A stretch of 64,000 nt of DNA from Sphingopyxis sp. OPL5 (GCF_003797775.2 NZ_CP060725.1:1854001-1918000), one strand, 5' to 3'. Shown: positions 15,777 through 25,400, counted from the first letter of the stretch. Numbers and translations: made by a program. Notes: generated by a model from the letters alone, not told the origin.

Positions 15777-17761
15777 TGCGACAACCTCAACTTGGAAATC
15801 TGCCGTGCGATCGACTGGAAATTCTGGTTGAGCTGCGTCGCGTTCGCCGCCGAATAGGCCTTGTCCGCCGTCGCGCAGGTCGTCATTTGCGTGTTGAGCG
15901 CCAGGCCAAAGCTCACCACCCAGACGGTGATGTTCTTCGCTTTCGCCTTTTCGCACAATTGCAGGAAGCGATTGTTGTGCCGCGCCGTCAGCGTCGCGTC
16001 GTCGGTGCCGCCGACGCGCTTCATCGTCCACTCATAGCCCTGAAAGCCCAGGTTCCCCATGTTCGCCGACATGTCGCCATCCGTCATGAAGATGATGTGG
16101 CGCGCGATCGGACGATTGTTGGGTGCGGTCGCATTCTCGTCGGCGAACATCCCGTCCGCCGACAGGAGGCGAATGCCCCACACCATGCCCGAGTCGTGAT
16201 AGGTACCGCCGACCGGCTGCAGCGAGTTGATATAGGTGTTGAACGTGGCGCGATTGGCCGCCGTCTGCGTGGTCAGCTTCATCGCCGCCGCCGGGCAAAC
16301 GCCCCAGCCGCTGCCCCAATATTTCGAATAGCGCTGCCAGTTGCCCGAACTGCTGTCCTTGGTGACGTTCTTGTAATCGACCGTCACACCCGACGTCCCG
16401 GTCGATGACGGCGTACCGCTCGGACCGCTGGCGCGCGGAAAGGCAATCTCGGGGATGAGCAGCTTCCATTTGGTATTGTCGGCGCTGGTCGGCGCGGTAT
16501 CGACGTCCATGTCGAGCGCCGTCGACGGCGCCGTGGCATTGGCCGCGAAGGGCGAAGCAGGGCCGCGTTCCATCACGCAGCCGCCCCAGGTCGCCGAATA
16601 GGCGGCGCCGAAATCGCCGGTGGTGGTCGACAGCGCCGTCCCGGTCTTGGCCGCGGTCACGTCGAAGCTATAATCGTTATAGATATAGTTCTGCTGGCGT
16701 TCCTCGGTCGTCGTCTGCTTCTGCGTCTGGATATATTCCATCTGACGCCGCTGCTCGTTGCATTGGTTCGACGCCCAGACATATTTATATTCGTAATAGC
16801 GATAGGCCTGTTTGACGTCCTTTGTCGTCGTGCGATAATCGTCGCCCGTCGTCTGGCCGGTCTGGGTCGTCGTCGACGATCCGCTTGTTGTCGTCGCCGA
16901 ATTCGCCTTCGTCGCGGTCGAACAATTGCTGCTCGTCGCGGTTTTGTTGCCGACTTTCGTGATCGTCGTGCCGGTATTCGCCCAATCGACGACCATATAG
17001 GCCGTGCCGTTGGTCGCGGAACCATTGTTCACCGTCGATGCGTTGATCCACGTCGGCGGCTGCGCCTCTCGCGATGGCAGCGTCGTCGTGTTCGCCAGCC
17101 AGGCCGGGTTCTTGGCATAAAGGATCGAGCCGACATTCGCGGTCGAGCTGTACGGCACGACGCCGAACCGAAGCCTTCCGTCGCCGGTCTCGGCAGTCGT
17201 CAGCGTGTCGAAGAACGACATGGTGGCATTTTTCAGCGCGGTGATGCGGTTCACCGAGTCGCCCGAATTGACCGTCGACATCGATCCGGTGACGTCGAGC
17301 ACGAGCATGATATCGGCGTTCGAAATCTCCAGCTTCGCACTGCAATTCACCGACAGGTTGAAATCGCCGAACCCGAAAATCTGCATCAACGCCGTCGGCA
17401 GGTTTGCCGTGGCGGTGCCGTTGACGGTCGAGGTGCCCTGCGCCACCGAGTTGAAGGTGACGCCGCTGCTGCCATATTTGGTACTGGGGTAGTTGAAGGT
17501 GAACATCTTGTTCGCCTCGGCCTGCGCGGCGGTGGTATAGGTCGTCCCCGCCATCGCGCGGCGGCCCGCGAGCACGCCGGCGTCGCAGGCCTGCTGCAGG
17601 CGCAGTTCGGCCATATAGGCGCGCCCGATATCGACGCCCGAACCGACGATGCCGATGATCGGCACGACGGCGGCGGCGGTCAGGAACATGGTGTTGCCGC
17701 GCTGGTCGCGCAGCAGTTTCCGGACGCCGCGCCAGATATCGCGGATCAAGGTCCCTCGCAT
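15773..17761 (-). CDS. TadG-like pilus-associated protein with von Willebrand A domain
   Basis: The 662-residue protein starts with a TadG N-terminus (LLRDQRGNTMFLTAAAVVPI; helix about 24-43; then ACDAGVLAGRRAM). A von Willebrand factor A domain follows with a metal-site motif DVTGS at 156-160 and ends near VWVVSFGLALN. A long Thr/Ser/Asn/Gln-rich insertion (roughly 245-420), including a Gln/Tyr/Glu-rich stretch, interrupts the vWA domain. The start ATG at 17761 gives the expected short basic N-terminus. First gene of the TadG/TadE/TadE operon; its promoter must lie in the 200-base gap shared with divergent rsmE. Confidence 0.88.
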   Translation of the reverse strand: MRGTLIRDIWRGVRKLLRDQRGNTMFLTAAAVVPIIGIVGSGVDIGRAYMAELRLQQACDAGVLAGRRAMAGTTYTTAAQAEANKMFTFNYPSTKYGSSGVTFNSVAQGTSTVNGTATANLPTALMQIFGFGDFNLSVNCSAKLEISNADIMLVLDVTGSMSTVNSGDSVNRITALKNATMSFFDTLTTAETGDGRLRFGVVPYSSTANVGSILYAKNPAWLANTTTLPSREAQPPTWINASTVNNGSATNGTAYMVVDWANTGTTITKVGNKTATSSNCSTATKANSATTTSGSSTTTQTGQTTGDDYRTTTKDVKQAYRYYEYKYVWASNQCNEQRRQMEYIQTQKQTTTEERQQNYIYNDYSFDVTAAKTGTALSTTTGDFGAAYSATWGGCVMERGPASPFAANATAPSTALDMDVDTAPTSADNTKWKLLIPEIAFPRASGPSGTPSSTGTSGVTVDYKNVTKDSSSGNWQRYSKYWGSGWGVCPAAAMKLTTQTAANRATFNTYINSLQPVGGTYHDSGMVWGIRLLSADGMFADENATAPNNRPIARHIIFMTDGDMSANMGNLGFQGYEWTMKRVGGTDDATLTARHNNRFLQLCEKAKAKNITVWVVSFGLALNTQMTTCATADKAYSAANATQLNQNFQSIARQISKLRLSQ

Positions 17762-17965
17762 GGTCACAACCCCTCTTCGCCAGGCACGCCGCCCCAACAG
17801 ATGCGTGGCTGGTACCCTCGCACCTAGGACGGGACTGCTTACCAAAACGCTAATCGCGGCTTGCGCCCGCCGCGGCCGCTCCCCGATTCTGACCCGAATC
17901 GAGACAGATCCGGCGACTGACACCGCGGGATGTGCAAATTTCCGTCGTCTGCTATCGCGTCGGTC

Positions 17966-18712
17966 ATGCCTGCTGTCCCCGCCTGGCCGCCCGCCAGCAC
18001 CCCGCGCCTGTTCGTCGACACCCCGCTCAGCGCCGGGGCGAATCCGGTCATCGATGGCCCGGCGGCGCATTATCTGCTCAACGTGATGCGCGCGAAGGCC
18101 GGCGACCCGCTGCTGCTCTGCGACAATCGCAGCGGCGAATGGCTCGGCGTCGTCGCCGACACCGCCAAACGGTCGCTCACCGTCGCGATCGAGCGCCGGA
18201 CGCGCCCGCTCGAGGCGGTACCCGACCTCTGGCTCTGCTTCGCGCCGGTCAAGAAGGCGCGGCTCGACTGGATCGTCGAGAAAGCGACCGAACTCGGCGT
18301 CGCGCGGCTGCAGCCGGTGATCACCGAACGCACGATCGTCGACCGCATCAACCGCGACCGGGTCGAGGCGCAGATCGTCGAGGCGTGCGAGCAATGCGGG
18401 CGCACCGCGCTGCCGACGCTCGCCGACGCGGTCAAGCTGCCGCGCCTGATCGCCGACTGGCCGGCGGACCGCGCGCTGCTGTTCGCCGACGAGGACGGCG
18501 GCCTGCCGATGGCGACGCTCGCCGCACCCGCGCCCGCGGCGATCCTGACCGGCCCGGAGGGCGGCTTCACGGCGCGCGAGCGCGACCTGTTGCTCGCCGC
18601 ACCGGCAGTGAAACGCATGGCGCTCGGCCCGCGCATCCTGCGCGCCGAAACCGCCGCGATCGCCGCGACCGCGCTATGGATGGCGCAGCATGGCGATTGG
18701 GGTCGCGATTAG
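17966..18712 (+). CDS. rsmE: 16S rRNA (uracil-1498-N3)-methyltransferase RsmE
   Basis: RsmE methylates U1498 in helix 44 of 16S rRNA using S-adenosylmethionine. The 248-residue product has the N-terminal PUA-like part (RLFVDTPL...HYLLNVMRAK) and the SPOUT knot with GPEGGF (196-201) and LGPRILRAETA (220-230). ATG 17966 gives the normal N-terminus; the frame also opens at ATG 17930. It is followed by repeat copy B and the two secreted-protein genes, then gshA. In relatives I would expect rsmE and gshA closer together (recollection, not checked here). Confidence 0.94.
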   Translation: MPAVPAWPPASTPRLFVDTPLSAGANPVIDGPAAHYLLNVMRAKAGDPLLLCDNRSGEWLGVVADTAKRSLTVAIERRTRPLEAVPDLWLCFAPVKKARLDWIVEKATELGVARLQPVITERTIVDRINRDRVEAQIVEACEQCGRTALPTLADAVKLPRLIADWPADRALLFADEDGGLPMATLAAPAPAAILTGPEGGFTARERDLLLAAPAVKRMALGPRILRAETAAIAATALWMAQHGDWGRD

Positions 18713-18847
18713 TCCTCCCTGTCGCGAAGCGATGGGGAGGGGGACCGTTCGCGAAGCGAATGGTGGAGGGGCCAGCGACGCAGCGCCAACGCCCCTCCGT
18801 CAGCGCTTCGCGCTGCCACCTCCCCATCGCTTCGCGACAGGGAGGAT
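18713..18847. repeat. R1 intergenic inverted-repeat element, copy B
   Basis: It starts TCCTCCCTGTCGCGAAGCGA directly at the rsmE stop and ends with the exact inverse, TCGCTTCGCGACAGGGAGGA. Internal hairpins GTTCGCGAAGCGAAT and AGCGCTTCGCGCT are present. It is the most symmetric copy of the family. Confidence 0.87.
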
Positions 18848-19003
18848 CACCGAACCACCCCCGATCCTGTCCCCATCCGACACAAATACGGTCGAAATTC
18901 ACGATCCTTAACCCACTGTTAGCCACAAGCGCGCCATAGCGGGCCGATGCAACGGCAGGACCAGAGCCGATTTTGCCAGGGTGGGGCCCGGCACGTGCAG
19001 CAT

Positions 19004-20935
19004 ATGCGGGCGTTGATGGCGCTCGTCTGGCTGGCGCTCGCGCTCGTCGCGAGTCCGGCGCGCGCGCAGACGACGACGACCTACAGCAACACCACCACCG
19101 GCAACATCAACAACGCCACCACCTGCACCAGCCCGCTGGTCCGCAACTTCACCGTCGCGACCAGCTATATCGTCGGCGATGTCGATATCGGCATTCTTGC
19201 GACCCACAGTTGGCGCGGCGACATCCGGGTCACGCTCCAGTCGCCCGCGGGCACCCGCGTCCAGCTCGTCGACGGCGACACCGCCAATATCTCGGGCGAC
19301 AATTTCAACGTTCGGCTCGACGACGGCGCCGCGACGACGGTCAACACCGACGGCAACACCGCCAATCATGCGACCAGCGCGCCGCCGTACCAGAACCAGT
19401 TCGCCCCCAATGCCGCGCTGTCGGCGTTCAACGGCCAGAATGCGCAGGGCAGCTGGCGGCTCGAGATCTGCGACCAATATCCCTCGGCCGACAATGGCAG
19501 CTTCACCCGCGCCGACCTCTATATTACCAGCCTGCCCGCCAACTATGCCGACCTGTCGCTGACCAAGACCGTCAGCAACGCCACCCCCGCCGGCGGTGCG
19601 AGCATCAGCTATACGCTCAGCGTCACCAACGCGAGCGGCTCGCCGCAGACCGCGACCGGGGTGACGGTGCAGGATGATTTGCCGGTCGGCTTCGCCTTCA
19701 CCGGCGCCTCGGGCTTTGGCAGCTACAGCAGCGGCACGGGCGTGTGGACCGTCGGCAGCATTCCCGCCGGGACCACCCGCACCCTGACGATCAGCGGCAC
19801 CGTCGCCGCGACATCGGGCGCCACGATCGTCAACAGCGCCGAAATCAGCGCCTCCTCGGTCGCCGACAGCGATTCGACCCCGAACAACGGCGTCACCGGC
19901 GAAGACGATTATGCCGCCGTCAGCTTCACCGTATCGGGTTCGCGTGTCGCCGGCATCGCGCCGGCGCTCGTCTGCCCGGCGGGCATCACGGTCCACGACT
20001 GGGACAGCATCGCCTGGTCGGCGGGCCAGACCAGCGGCAGCTATGCGCTCGCCAATATCGGCACGATGAATTTCAGCATCGCGATCAGCGGCGGATCGTT
20101 CCTCAACAACGCGACCTATGGCGGCCAGTCGCCAACGCGGCAGAATGTCGTCACCGGCGGGCTCTCGCCCGCCCAATATTCGATCTTCGAGATCGTCGAC
20201 ATGTCCAGCCAGTCGGGCATCGCGACATCGACCATCGCGCTGCCCACGGCGGTTCCCGGCGCGCAGTTCCGCCTGTTCGACATCGACTATGCCGCCGGCC
20301 AGTTCGCCGACCGCGTGACGGTGACGGGCAGTAACAACGGTGTGACCGTCCTGCCGACGCTGACCAACGGCGTCAGCAACTATGTCGTCGGCAACAGCGT
20401 CTATGGCGACACCGCCTCGGCCGACGCCAGCGCCAACGGCACCGTCGTGGTGACCTTTGCCGCACCGGTCGACACGATCACCATCGTCTATGGCAGCCAC
20501 AGCCTCGCGCCGACCGATCCCGGCCAACAGGGGATGGCGATCCATGACATCAGCTTCTGCCGCCCGACCACCAGCCTCGCCTTCGCCAAGACGAGCAGCG
20601 TGGTCAGCGATCCGACGAACGGTACCACCAATCCCAAGGCGATCCCCGGCGCGGTCATGCGCTATTGCCTGCTCGTCACCAACACCGGCGGCGCCACCGC
20701 GACCGGCATCGCGATCGCCGACGCGATCCCCGCGACGCTGACTTACACCCCCGCCTCGCTGCGCAGCGGCACCAGCTGCGCCGGGGCGACGACGGTCGAG
20801 GACGACAATGCGACGGGCGCCGACGAAAGCGATCCCCATGGCGCGGCCTTCGCCGGCACCAGCGTGACCGCCACGACCGCGACGCTCGCCCCGGCGGCGG
20901 CGATGGCGATCGCCTTCACGGCGACGGTGAATTGA
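19004..20935 (+). CDS. secreted protein with proprotein-convertase P domain and DUF11 repeats
   Basis: The 643-residue protein has a signal peptide (MRALMALVWLALALVASPARA), a P-domain-like beta sandwich (about 30-160; VGDVDIGILATHSWRGDIRV ... GSWRLEICDQY), a DUF11 repeat (about 167-290), a middle beta-rich domain, and a second DUF11-like module from about 515. P domains usually sit on secreted proteases, but no protease domain is present. A surface or matrix role is inferred. An upstream ATG at 18947 is in frame and would lengthen the N-region. Two bases separate it from the next gene, which shares the NGTTN.K.IPG module. Confidence 0.75.
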   Translation: MRALMALVWLALALVASPARAQTTTTYSNTTTGNINNATTCTSPLVRNFTVATSYIVGDVDIGILATHSWRGDIRVTLQSPAGTRVQLVDGDTANISGDNFNVRLDDGAATTVNTDGNTANHATSAPPYQNQFAPNAALSAFNGQNAQGSWRLEICDQYPSADNGSFTRADLYITSLPANYADLSLTKTVSNATPAGGASISYTLSVTNASGSPQTATGVTVQDDLPVGFAFTGASGFGSYSSGTGVWTVGSIPAGTTRTLTISGTVAATSGATIVNSAEISASSVADSDSTPNNGVTGEDDYAAVSFTVSGSRVAGIAPALVCPAGITVHDWDSIAWSAGQTSGSYALANIGTMNFSIAISGGSFLNNATYGGQSPTRQNVVTGGLSPAQYSIFEIVDMSSQSGIATSTIALPTAVPGAQFRLFDIDYAAGQFADRVTVTGSNNGVTVLPTLTNGVSNYVVGNSVYGDTASADASANGTVVVTFAAPVDTITIVYGSHSLAPTDPGQQGMAIHDISFCRPTTSLAFAKTSSVVSDPTNGTTNPKAIPGAVMRYCLLVTNTGGATATGIAIADAIPATLTYTPASLRSGTSCAGATTVEDDNATGADESDPHGAAFAGTSVTATTATLAPAAAMAIAFTATVN

Positions 20936-20937
20936 CG

Positions 20938-23292
20938 ATGCGGCCGATGCGTTTCCTTCCCGCCCTGCTCGCCGCGACGCTGGCGCTGACCGGCACCGCG
21001 CACGCGCAGCGCGTCATCGTCAATCCCTCGTTCGAAGCGAACGATCCCCAAGGGCCCGGCGCGGCCAATTACGAAGTCTACGCGAACGGCTCGGTCGCGG
21101 GCTGGGATTCGGTGTCGGGCGAGATCGAACTGTGGGACACGAATTTCCTCGGCGTCCCCGCCTATGACGGGTCGGTCTTCGCCGAAATGAACGCCAATGT
21201 TCCCGGCGCGCTCTATCAGAATATCTGCATGGTCAATGGCGAGACGATCGGCTGGACCTTCGCGCACCGCGCGCGCTCGGGCGGCCCGGCGACCCAGACC
21301 GCGCGCTTCCAGATCGCGAACAGCTCGGGCACGCTGATCCAGCTGCTCGCGACGCAGGCGTCGACCGTCAACAATGTGTGGAACGTCAACACCGGCACCG
21401 CGACCTACAGCGGCGCCTCGGGGGTCCAGCGCGTCCAGTTCATCACCACCGACGCGGGCAGCTACGGCAATCTCCTCGACGATATCCGGATCAGCCTCAA
21501 CCCCTTCGTCGAGCTGTCGGCGGCCACCGGCGCGGGGGTCGAATCGATCCCGTCGGCGAACATCCCGGCGCTGCGGATCAGCGGCACTTTGTTCAGCGCA
21601 CGCACCGTCAACGTCAGCATCACCGGCGGCACCGCGACGCGCGGTACCGACTATACGACGCCCGGCGGCGGGGCGAGCTTCACCGTCACCATCCCCGCCG
21701 GCACCTATCAGAACACCACCGTCCCGCTCGGCATCAATGTCATCGACGACACCGCGACCGAGGGCAGCGAGACGATCCAGATCGCGCTCGCCGCCGGCAC
21801 CGGCTACACCGTGTCGAGCACCGCGAGCTGCGGCGGCACCCCGATCACTGCCGCCACTTACACCATCACCGACAATGATTCGCCCGTCGTGCTGACCAAG
21901 GCGTGGACCAACGGCATCGCGGCCGACGCGGTCAGCCTCGCGATCACCGGCGGCCTGGTCCCCACCGCGGGCAGCTCGACCGTCGGCGGGACGACCACCA
22001 ACGCCACCACGGTCGCGGTCGCGGGGTCGACGCTGACCCTCACCGAAGCCTTCACCACCGGCGCGGCGGCGAATTACACCAGCAGCCTCGAATGCCGCCG
22101 CAACAGCGACAACGCCGTCGTCGCGACCGCGGGCACCGGGCTCAGCCGCACCGTGACGATGCCCAGCGGCACCTCGCTCACCTGCACCTGGACCAACGCG
22201 CGCAAATCGGCGACGCTGGTGGTGCGCAAGACCTGGGTCAACGCGCTGACCACCAACGCGGTCACCGTCGCGACCAGCGGCCTCACCAACAATGCCAGCA
22301 TCGCTTCGGTCGCCAACAGCGCGAACGAGACCGACACCAATGCCGCGGTTACCGTCTATGCCGCCGAAAGCGCGACGCTGGCCGAGACATGGACCTCGGG
22401 CGACGGTGCCAATTATGCGCAGGCGCTCGCCTGCACCGGCAATGCCACCGCGCTCGCCGGCAGCCTTCTCACCGTCAACCCCGCCGACACCGCGATTATC
22501 TGCACCTTCACCAACAGCCGCATCGCGCAGCAGCTCCGTCTCGCCAAGGCGTGGAGCGGCGCGACGACCGGACATACCGCGAGCGCCACGACCAGCGGCG
22601 GCACCGCCAATGCCAGCTTCTCCTCGACCGCGCCGACCGCGACCAATGGCGGCTATGTCAACGTCCGCGCCGGCGATGTCGTCACGCTGCCCGCCGAAAG
22701 CTACGGCGGCGGCGCGGTCGCCGCGCTCTACAACGCCAGCGTCGAATGCACCGGCGGCAGCCCGCTCGCCAGCGGCGCCACCGGTCGCGCGCTGACGATC
22801 CAGGGCAGCACGACCGCGACCACCTGCACCTACACCAACGCCTATGTCCTGCCGCTGACGCTCGCCAAGACGTCGGTCGCCTACAGCGATCCGCAGAACG
22901 GCACGACCAATGCCAAGCTCATCCCCGGCGGCTTCGCGACCTACAGCCTCACCGTCACCGCGCCCGCGGGGACGCAGGCGACGGCGGGCAGCGTCATCGT
23001 CACCGACGCGCTGCCGACCAACCTCGCCTTGTTCGTCGGCACCTATGCCCCCGGCCCCGGCCCGATCGCCTTCGCGGCTGGGTCGAGCGGCCTGACCTAC
23101 AGCTTCACCAGCCTCGCCAGCACGTCGGACGATCTCAGCTTCTCGAACAACAATGGCGCCAGTTTCACCTACACGCCGGTCGCCGATGCCAATGGCGTCG
23201 ACACCAATGTCACGCACATCCGCGTCAATCCCAAGGGCGGCATGGCGCCCGGATCGAGCTTCACGATCAACCTCCGCGCGATGGTCGAATAG
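20938..23292 (+). CDS. secreted modular protein: Calx-beta domain, three Cys-paired repeats, DUF11 module
   Basis: The 784-residue protein has a signal peptide (FLPALLAATLALTGTAHA), an N-terminal beta-sandwich that fits a carbohydrate-binding-like fold (VIVNPSFEANDPQG ... LLDDIRISLNPF), a Calx-beta domain (about 185-300; GTDYTTPGG, TEGSETIQIAL), three tandem modules of about 105-115 residues beginning LTKAWTNG, VRKTWVNA and LAKAWSGA, each with a cysteine pair and ending C.[WFY]TN, and a final DUF11-like module (LAKTSVAYSDPQNGTTN). It is co-transcribed with the P-domain protein. I infer an extracellular structural or adhesive role. No C-terminal sorting motif or autotransporter domain is seen. 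Confidence 0.75.
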   Translation: MRPMRFLPALLAATLALTGTAHAQRVIVNPSFEANDPQGPGAANYEVYANGSVAGWDSVSGEIELWDTNFLGVPAYDGSVFAEMNANVPGALYQNICMVNGETIGWTFAHRARSGGPATQTARFQIANSSGTLIQLLATQASTVNNVWNVNTGTATYSGASGVQRVQFITTDAGSYGNLLDDIRISLNPFVELSAATGAGVESIPSANIPALRISGTLFSARTVNVSITGGTATRGTDYTTPGGGASFTVTIPAGTYQNTTVPLGINVIDDTATEGSETIQIALAAGTGYTVSSTASCGGTPITAATYTITDNDSPVVLTKAWTNGIAADAVSLAITGGLVPTAGSSTVGGTTTNATTVAVAGSTLTLTEAFTTGAAANYTSSLECRRNSDNAVVATAGTGLSRTVTMPSGTSLTCTWTNARKSATLVVRKTWVNALTTNAVTVATSGLTNNASIASVANSANETDTNAAVTVYAAESATLAETWTSGDGANYAQALACTGNATALAGSLLTVNPADTAIICTFTNSRIAQQLRLAKAWSGATTGHTASATTSGGTANASFSSTAPTATNGGYVNVRAGDVVTLPAESYGGGAVAALYNASVECTGGSPLASGATGRALTIQGSTTATTCTYTNAYVLPLTLAKTSVAYSDPQNGTTNAKLIPGGFATYSLTVTAPAGTQATAGSVIVTDALPTNLALFVGTYAPGPGPIAFAAGSSGLTYSFTSLASTSDDLSFSNNNGASFTYTPVADANGVDTNVTHIRVNPKGGMAPGSSFTINLRAMVE

Positions 23293-23354
23293 CGGGTCGC
23301 CGGGGGCATTCAGCCCCGATTGCATTCTATACCGAATAGTCTAGATGGCGCGAC

Positions 23355-24728
23355 ATGAGCACGCGCACCGCCTCGGACAGCAACGATCCCATCGTCGAAA
23401 ACCGCGACCAGCTCGCGGTCCCCATGATCAAGGGCGAGAAGCCCAAGGATCGCTGGCGCATCGGCACCGAGCACGAGAAGTTCGTCTATCGCACCGCCGA
23501 TCATCGCGCGCCGAGCTATGACGAACCCGGCGGCATCCACGACCTGCTCATGGCGCTCACCCGCTTCGGCTGGGAACCGGTGATCGAGGGCGGCAAGGTG
23601 ATCGCGCTCGCGGGCAGCGACGGCACCGTCAGCCTCGAACCCGCAGGCCAATTGGAACTGTCAGGCGCGCCGCTCGAAAATCTCCACCAGACCTGCGCCG
23701 AAACCGGCCGCCACCTCAAGCAAGTGAAAGAGGTCGGCGCCGAACTCGGACTCGGCTTCCTCGGGGTCGGCATGTGGCCCGACAAGACCCGCGCCGAGCT
23801 GCCGATCATGCCCAAGGGCCGCTACAAGATCATGCTCGACCATATGCCCCGCGTCGGCACCATGGGGCTCGACATGATGCTGCGCACCTGCACCATCCAG
23901 ACCAACCTCGACTATTCGTCCGAGGCCGACATGGTGCAGAAATTCCGGGTTTCGCTCGCGCTGCAACCGCTCGCCACCGCGCTCTTCGCTTCCTCGCCCT
24001 TCACCGAGGGCAAGCCCAACGGCTATATGTCGTACCGCAGCCATATCTGGACCGACACCGACCCCGCGCGCACCGGCATGCTGCCCTTCGTGTTCGAGCA
24101 GGGCTTCGGCTATGAGCGCTATGTCGACTATATGCTCGACGTGCCGATGTATTTCGTCTTCCGCGACGGCAAATATATCGACGCCGCGGGGCTCAGTTTC
24201 CGCGACTTCATGAAGGGCGAGCTCGCAGTCCTCCCCGGCGAACTGCCGCGCCTCAGCGACTGGAACGACCATCTCTCGACCGCCTTCCCCGAGGTGCGGC
24301 TCAAGAGCTTCCTCGAAATGCGCGGCGCCGACGGCGGTCCGTGGAACCGCATCTGCGCGCTCCCCGCTCTGTGGGTCGGGCTGCTCTACGACCAGGGCGC
24401 ACTCGACGCCGCGTGGGATCTCGTCAAAAACTGGAGCATCGCGGAGCAACAGGCGCTGCGCGACGCCGTCCCCAGCGAAGGTCTCGACGCCCCCGCGCCC
24501 GGTGGCGGCACCGTCGGCGAATTGGCGCACCGCGTCCTCGACATCGCCGCGGCGGGGCTGGCGGCACGCGGTGAGGTCAATTCGATGGGCGACAACGAGG
24601 TCGGCTTCCTCGAACCGCTGCGCCGCATCGCCAAGAGCGGCAAGTCGCCCGCACACGATCTGCTCGACCGCTACGAAGGCTCCTGGGGCCACGACCTGTC
24701 GAAGATCTACGACGAACTCAGCTTTTAA
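23355..24728 (+). CDS. gshA: glutamate-cysteine ligase (gamma-glutamylcysteine synthetase)
   Basis: GshA makes gamma-glutamylcysteine, the first step of glutathione synthesis. The 457-residue product matches the alphaproteobacterial/plant-type ligase: WRIGTEHEKFVY near the N-terminus, LEPAGQLELSGAPL (about 97-110), MPKGRYKIMLDHMPRVG and FVFEQGFGYERYVDYMLDVP. The length is normal for this class. Glutathione is the likely cofactor of the GST and GFA proteins encoded 14-20 kb downstream. A hairpin follows the stop codon. Confidence 0.94.
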   Translation: MSTRTASDSNDPIVENRDQLAVPMIKGEKPKDRWRIGTEHEKFVYRTADHRAPSYDEPGGIHDLLMALTRFGWEPVIEGGKVIALAGSDGTVSLEPAGQLELSGAPLENLHQTCAETGRHLKQVKEVGAELGLGFLGVGMWPDKTRAELPIMPKGRYKIMLDHMPRVGTMGLDMMLRTCTIQTNLDYSSEADMVQKFRVSLALQPLATALFASSPFTEGKPNGYMSYRSHIWTDTDPARTGMLPFVFEQGFGYERYVDYMLDVPMYFVFRDGKYIDAAGLSFRDFMKGELAVLPGELPRLSDWNDHLSTAFPEVRLKSFLEMRGADGGPWNRICALPALWVGLLYDQGALDAAWDLVKNWSIAEQQALRDAVPSEGLDAPAPGGGTVGELAHRVLDIAAAGLAARGEVNSMGDNEVGFLEPLRRIAKSGKSPAHDLLDRYEGSWGHDLSKIYDELSF

Positions 24729-24734
24729 TGCCGC

Positions 24735-24757
24735 GCGGACAGCCATTTGGCGTCCGC
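24735..24757 (+). terminator. hairpin after gshA
   Basis: GCGGAC-A-GCC / GGC-GTCCGC with an ATTT loop makes a nine-pair stem with one bulged A, starting six bases after the gshA stop. The tail CACCTTTCAT is poor in T, so termination strength is uncertain. Confidence 0.45.
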
Positions 24758-24807
24758 CACCTTTCATGATAGCATCGCCCTCAGATCCTGATCGAAGGAG
24801 AGTGACG

Positions 24808-25116
24808 ATGGTTCTTGGCAAGCTTATCCTCGCGGCGGCGATCCTCGCCACCGGCACCACCGCCGCGTCGGCGACCGACATCAACTCGGCCGCTACCATC
24901 GGCTCCAACGCCATGGCCGCGCACGTCAGCGCCTTTCCCGCCAGCCGCAACTACGATCCCGATCAGGTTCTCAAACAGCTGAACCGCGTCTGCGCCAGCG
25001 ACACCGCCTTCGACCGCAAGCGCTGCGCCAGGGCCTGGCGCATCATCGACGACGCCCACGCCAAACTCCAGGCCAAACGCGCCGCCGAAGCCGCGGCGGC
25101 CGGCACCGCCGAGTAA
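24808..25116 (+). CDS. small secreted hypothetical protein
   Basis: ATG 24808 follows AAGGAG by seven bases, an excellent ribosome site. The 102-residue product has a signal peptide (about 1-22, ending TAASA), a mature part with two cysteines (RVCASDTAFDRKRCARAW) that could form one disulfide, and an Ala/Lys-rich C-terminal helix. No family is recognised. It lies between gshA and repeat copy C. Confidence 0.68.
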   Translation: MVLGKLILAAAILATGTTAASATDINSAATIGSNAMAAHVSAFPASRNYDPDQVLKQLNRVCASDTAFDRKRCARAWRIIDDAHAKLQAKRAAEAAAAGTAE

Positions 25117-25145
25117 TTCCTCTCTCACAAGCGCAGACGCGAAGA

Positions 25146-25285
25146 TCCTCCCTGTGGCGAAGCCATGGGGAGGGGGACCGTCCCCGCGAAAGCGGGGATG
25201 GTGGAGGGGCCAGCAACGTCGCGCCAAAGCCCCTCCGTCAGCGCTTCGCGCTGCCACCTCCCCATGGCTACGCCACAGGGAGGAT
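25146..25285. repeat. R1 intergenic inverted-repeat element, copy C
   Basis: It begins TCCTCCCTGTGGCGAAGCCA and ends TGGCTACGCCACAGGGAGGA. Inner arms CCCCGCGAAAGCGGGG and AGCGCTTCGCGCT differ in sequence from other copies yet keep base pairing, showing compensatory change between copies. Confidence 0.86.
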
Positions 25286-25329
25286 TTGCGGTCCCTGGCC
25301 TCGCCGACAAAATAGGATCGCCCCCCGCA

Positions 25330-25364
25330 AAAAACCGCTTTCCTAAATTGTACCGATATGGTTC
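25330..25364 (+). promoter_or_regulatory. 35-bp promoter-like motif with GTACC-N5-GGTTC, copy 1
   Basis: The 35 bases from 25330 differ at only two positions from 29140-29174. Both contain CCGCTTTCCTAA, TTGTACC and ATATGGTTC. GTACC and GGTTC form an imperfect inverted repeat, the style of TetR-family operators. Here it lies 36 bases upstream of the 25401 gene, a sensible place for a promoter-operator. Confidence 0.5.
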
Positions 25365-25400
25365 GTTCAATCAGTTTCACTGACCAAAAGGACGAATCAC

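Noticed and set aside
20743..23325. 860-residue antisense frame over the secreted protein gene
   Set aside because: Gly/Arg/Ala-rich composition without motifs, caused by repetitive Thr/Ala codons on the real strand.
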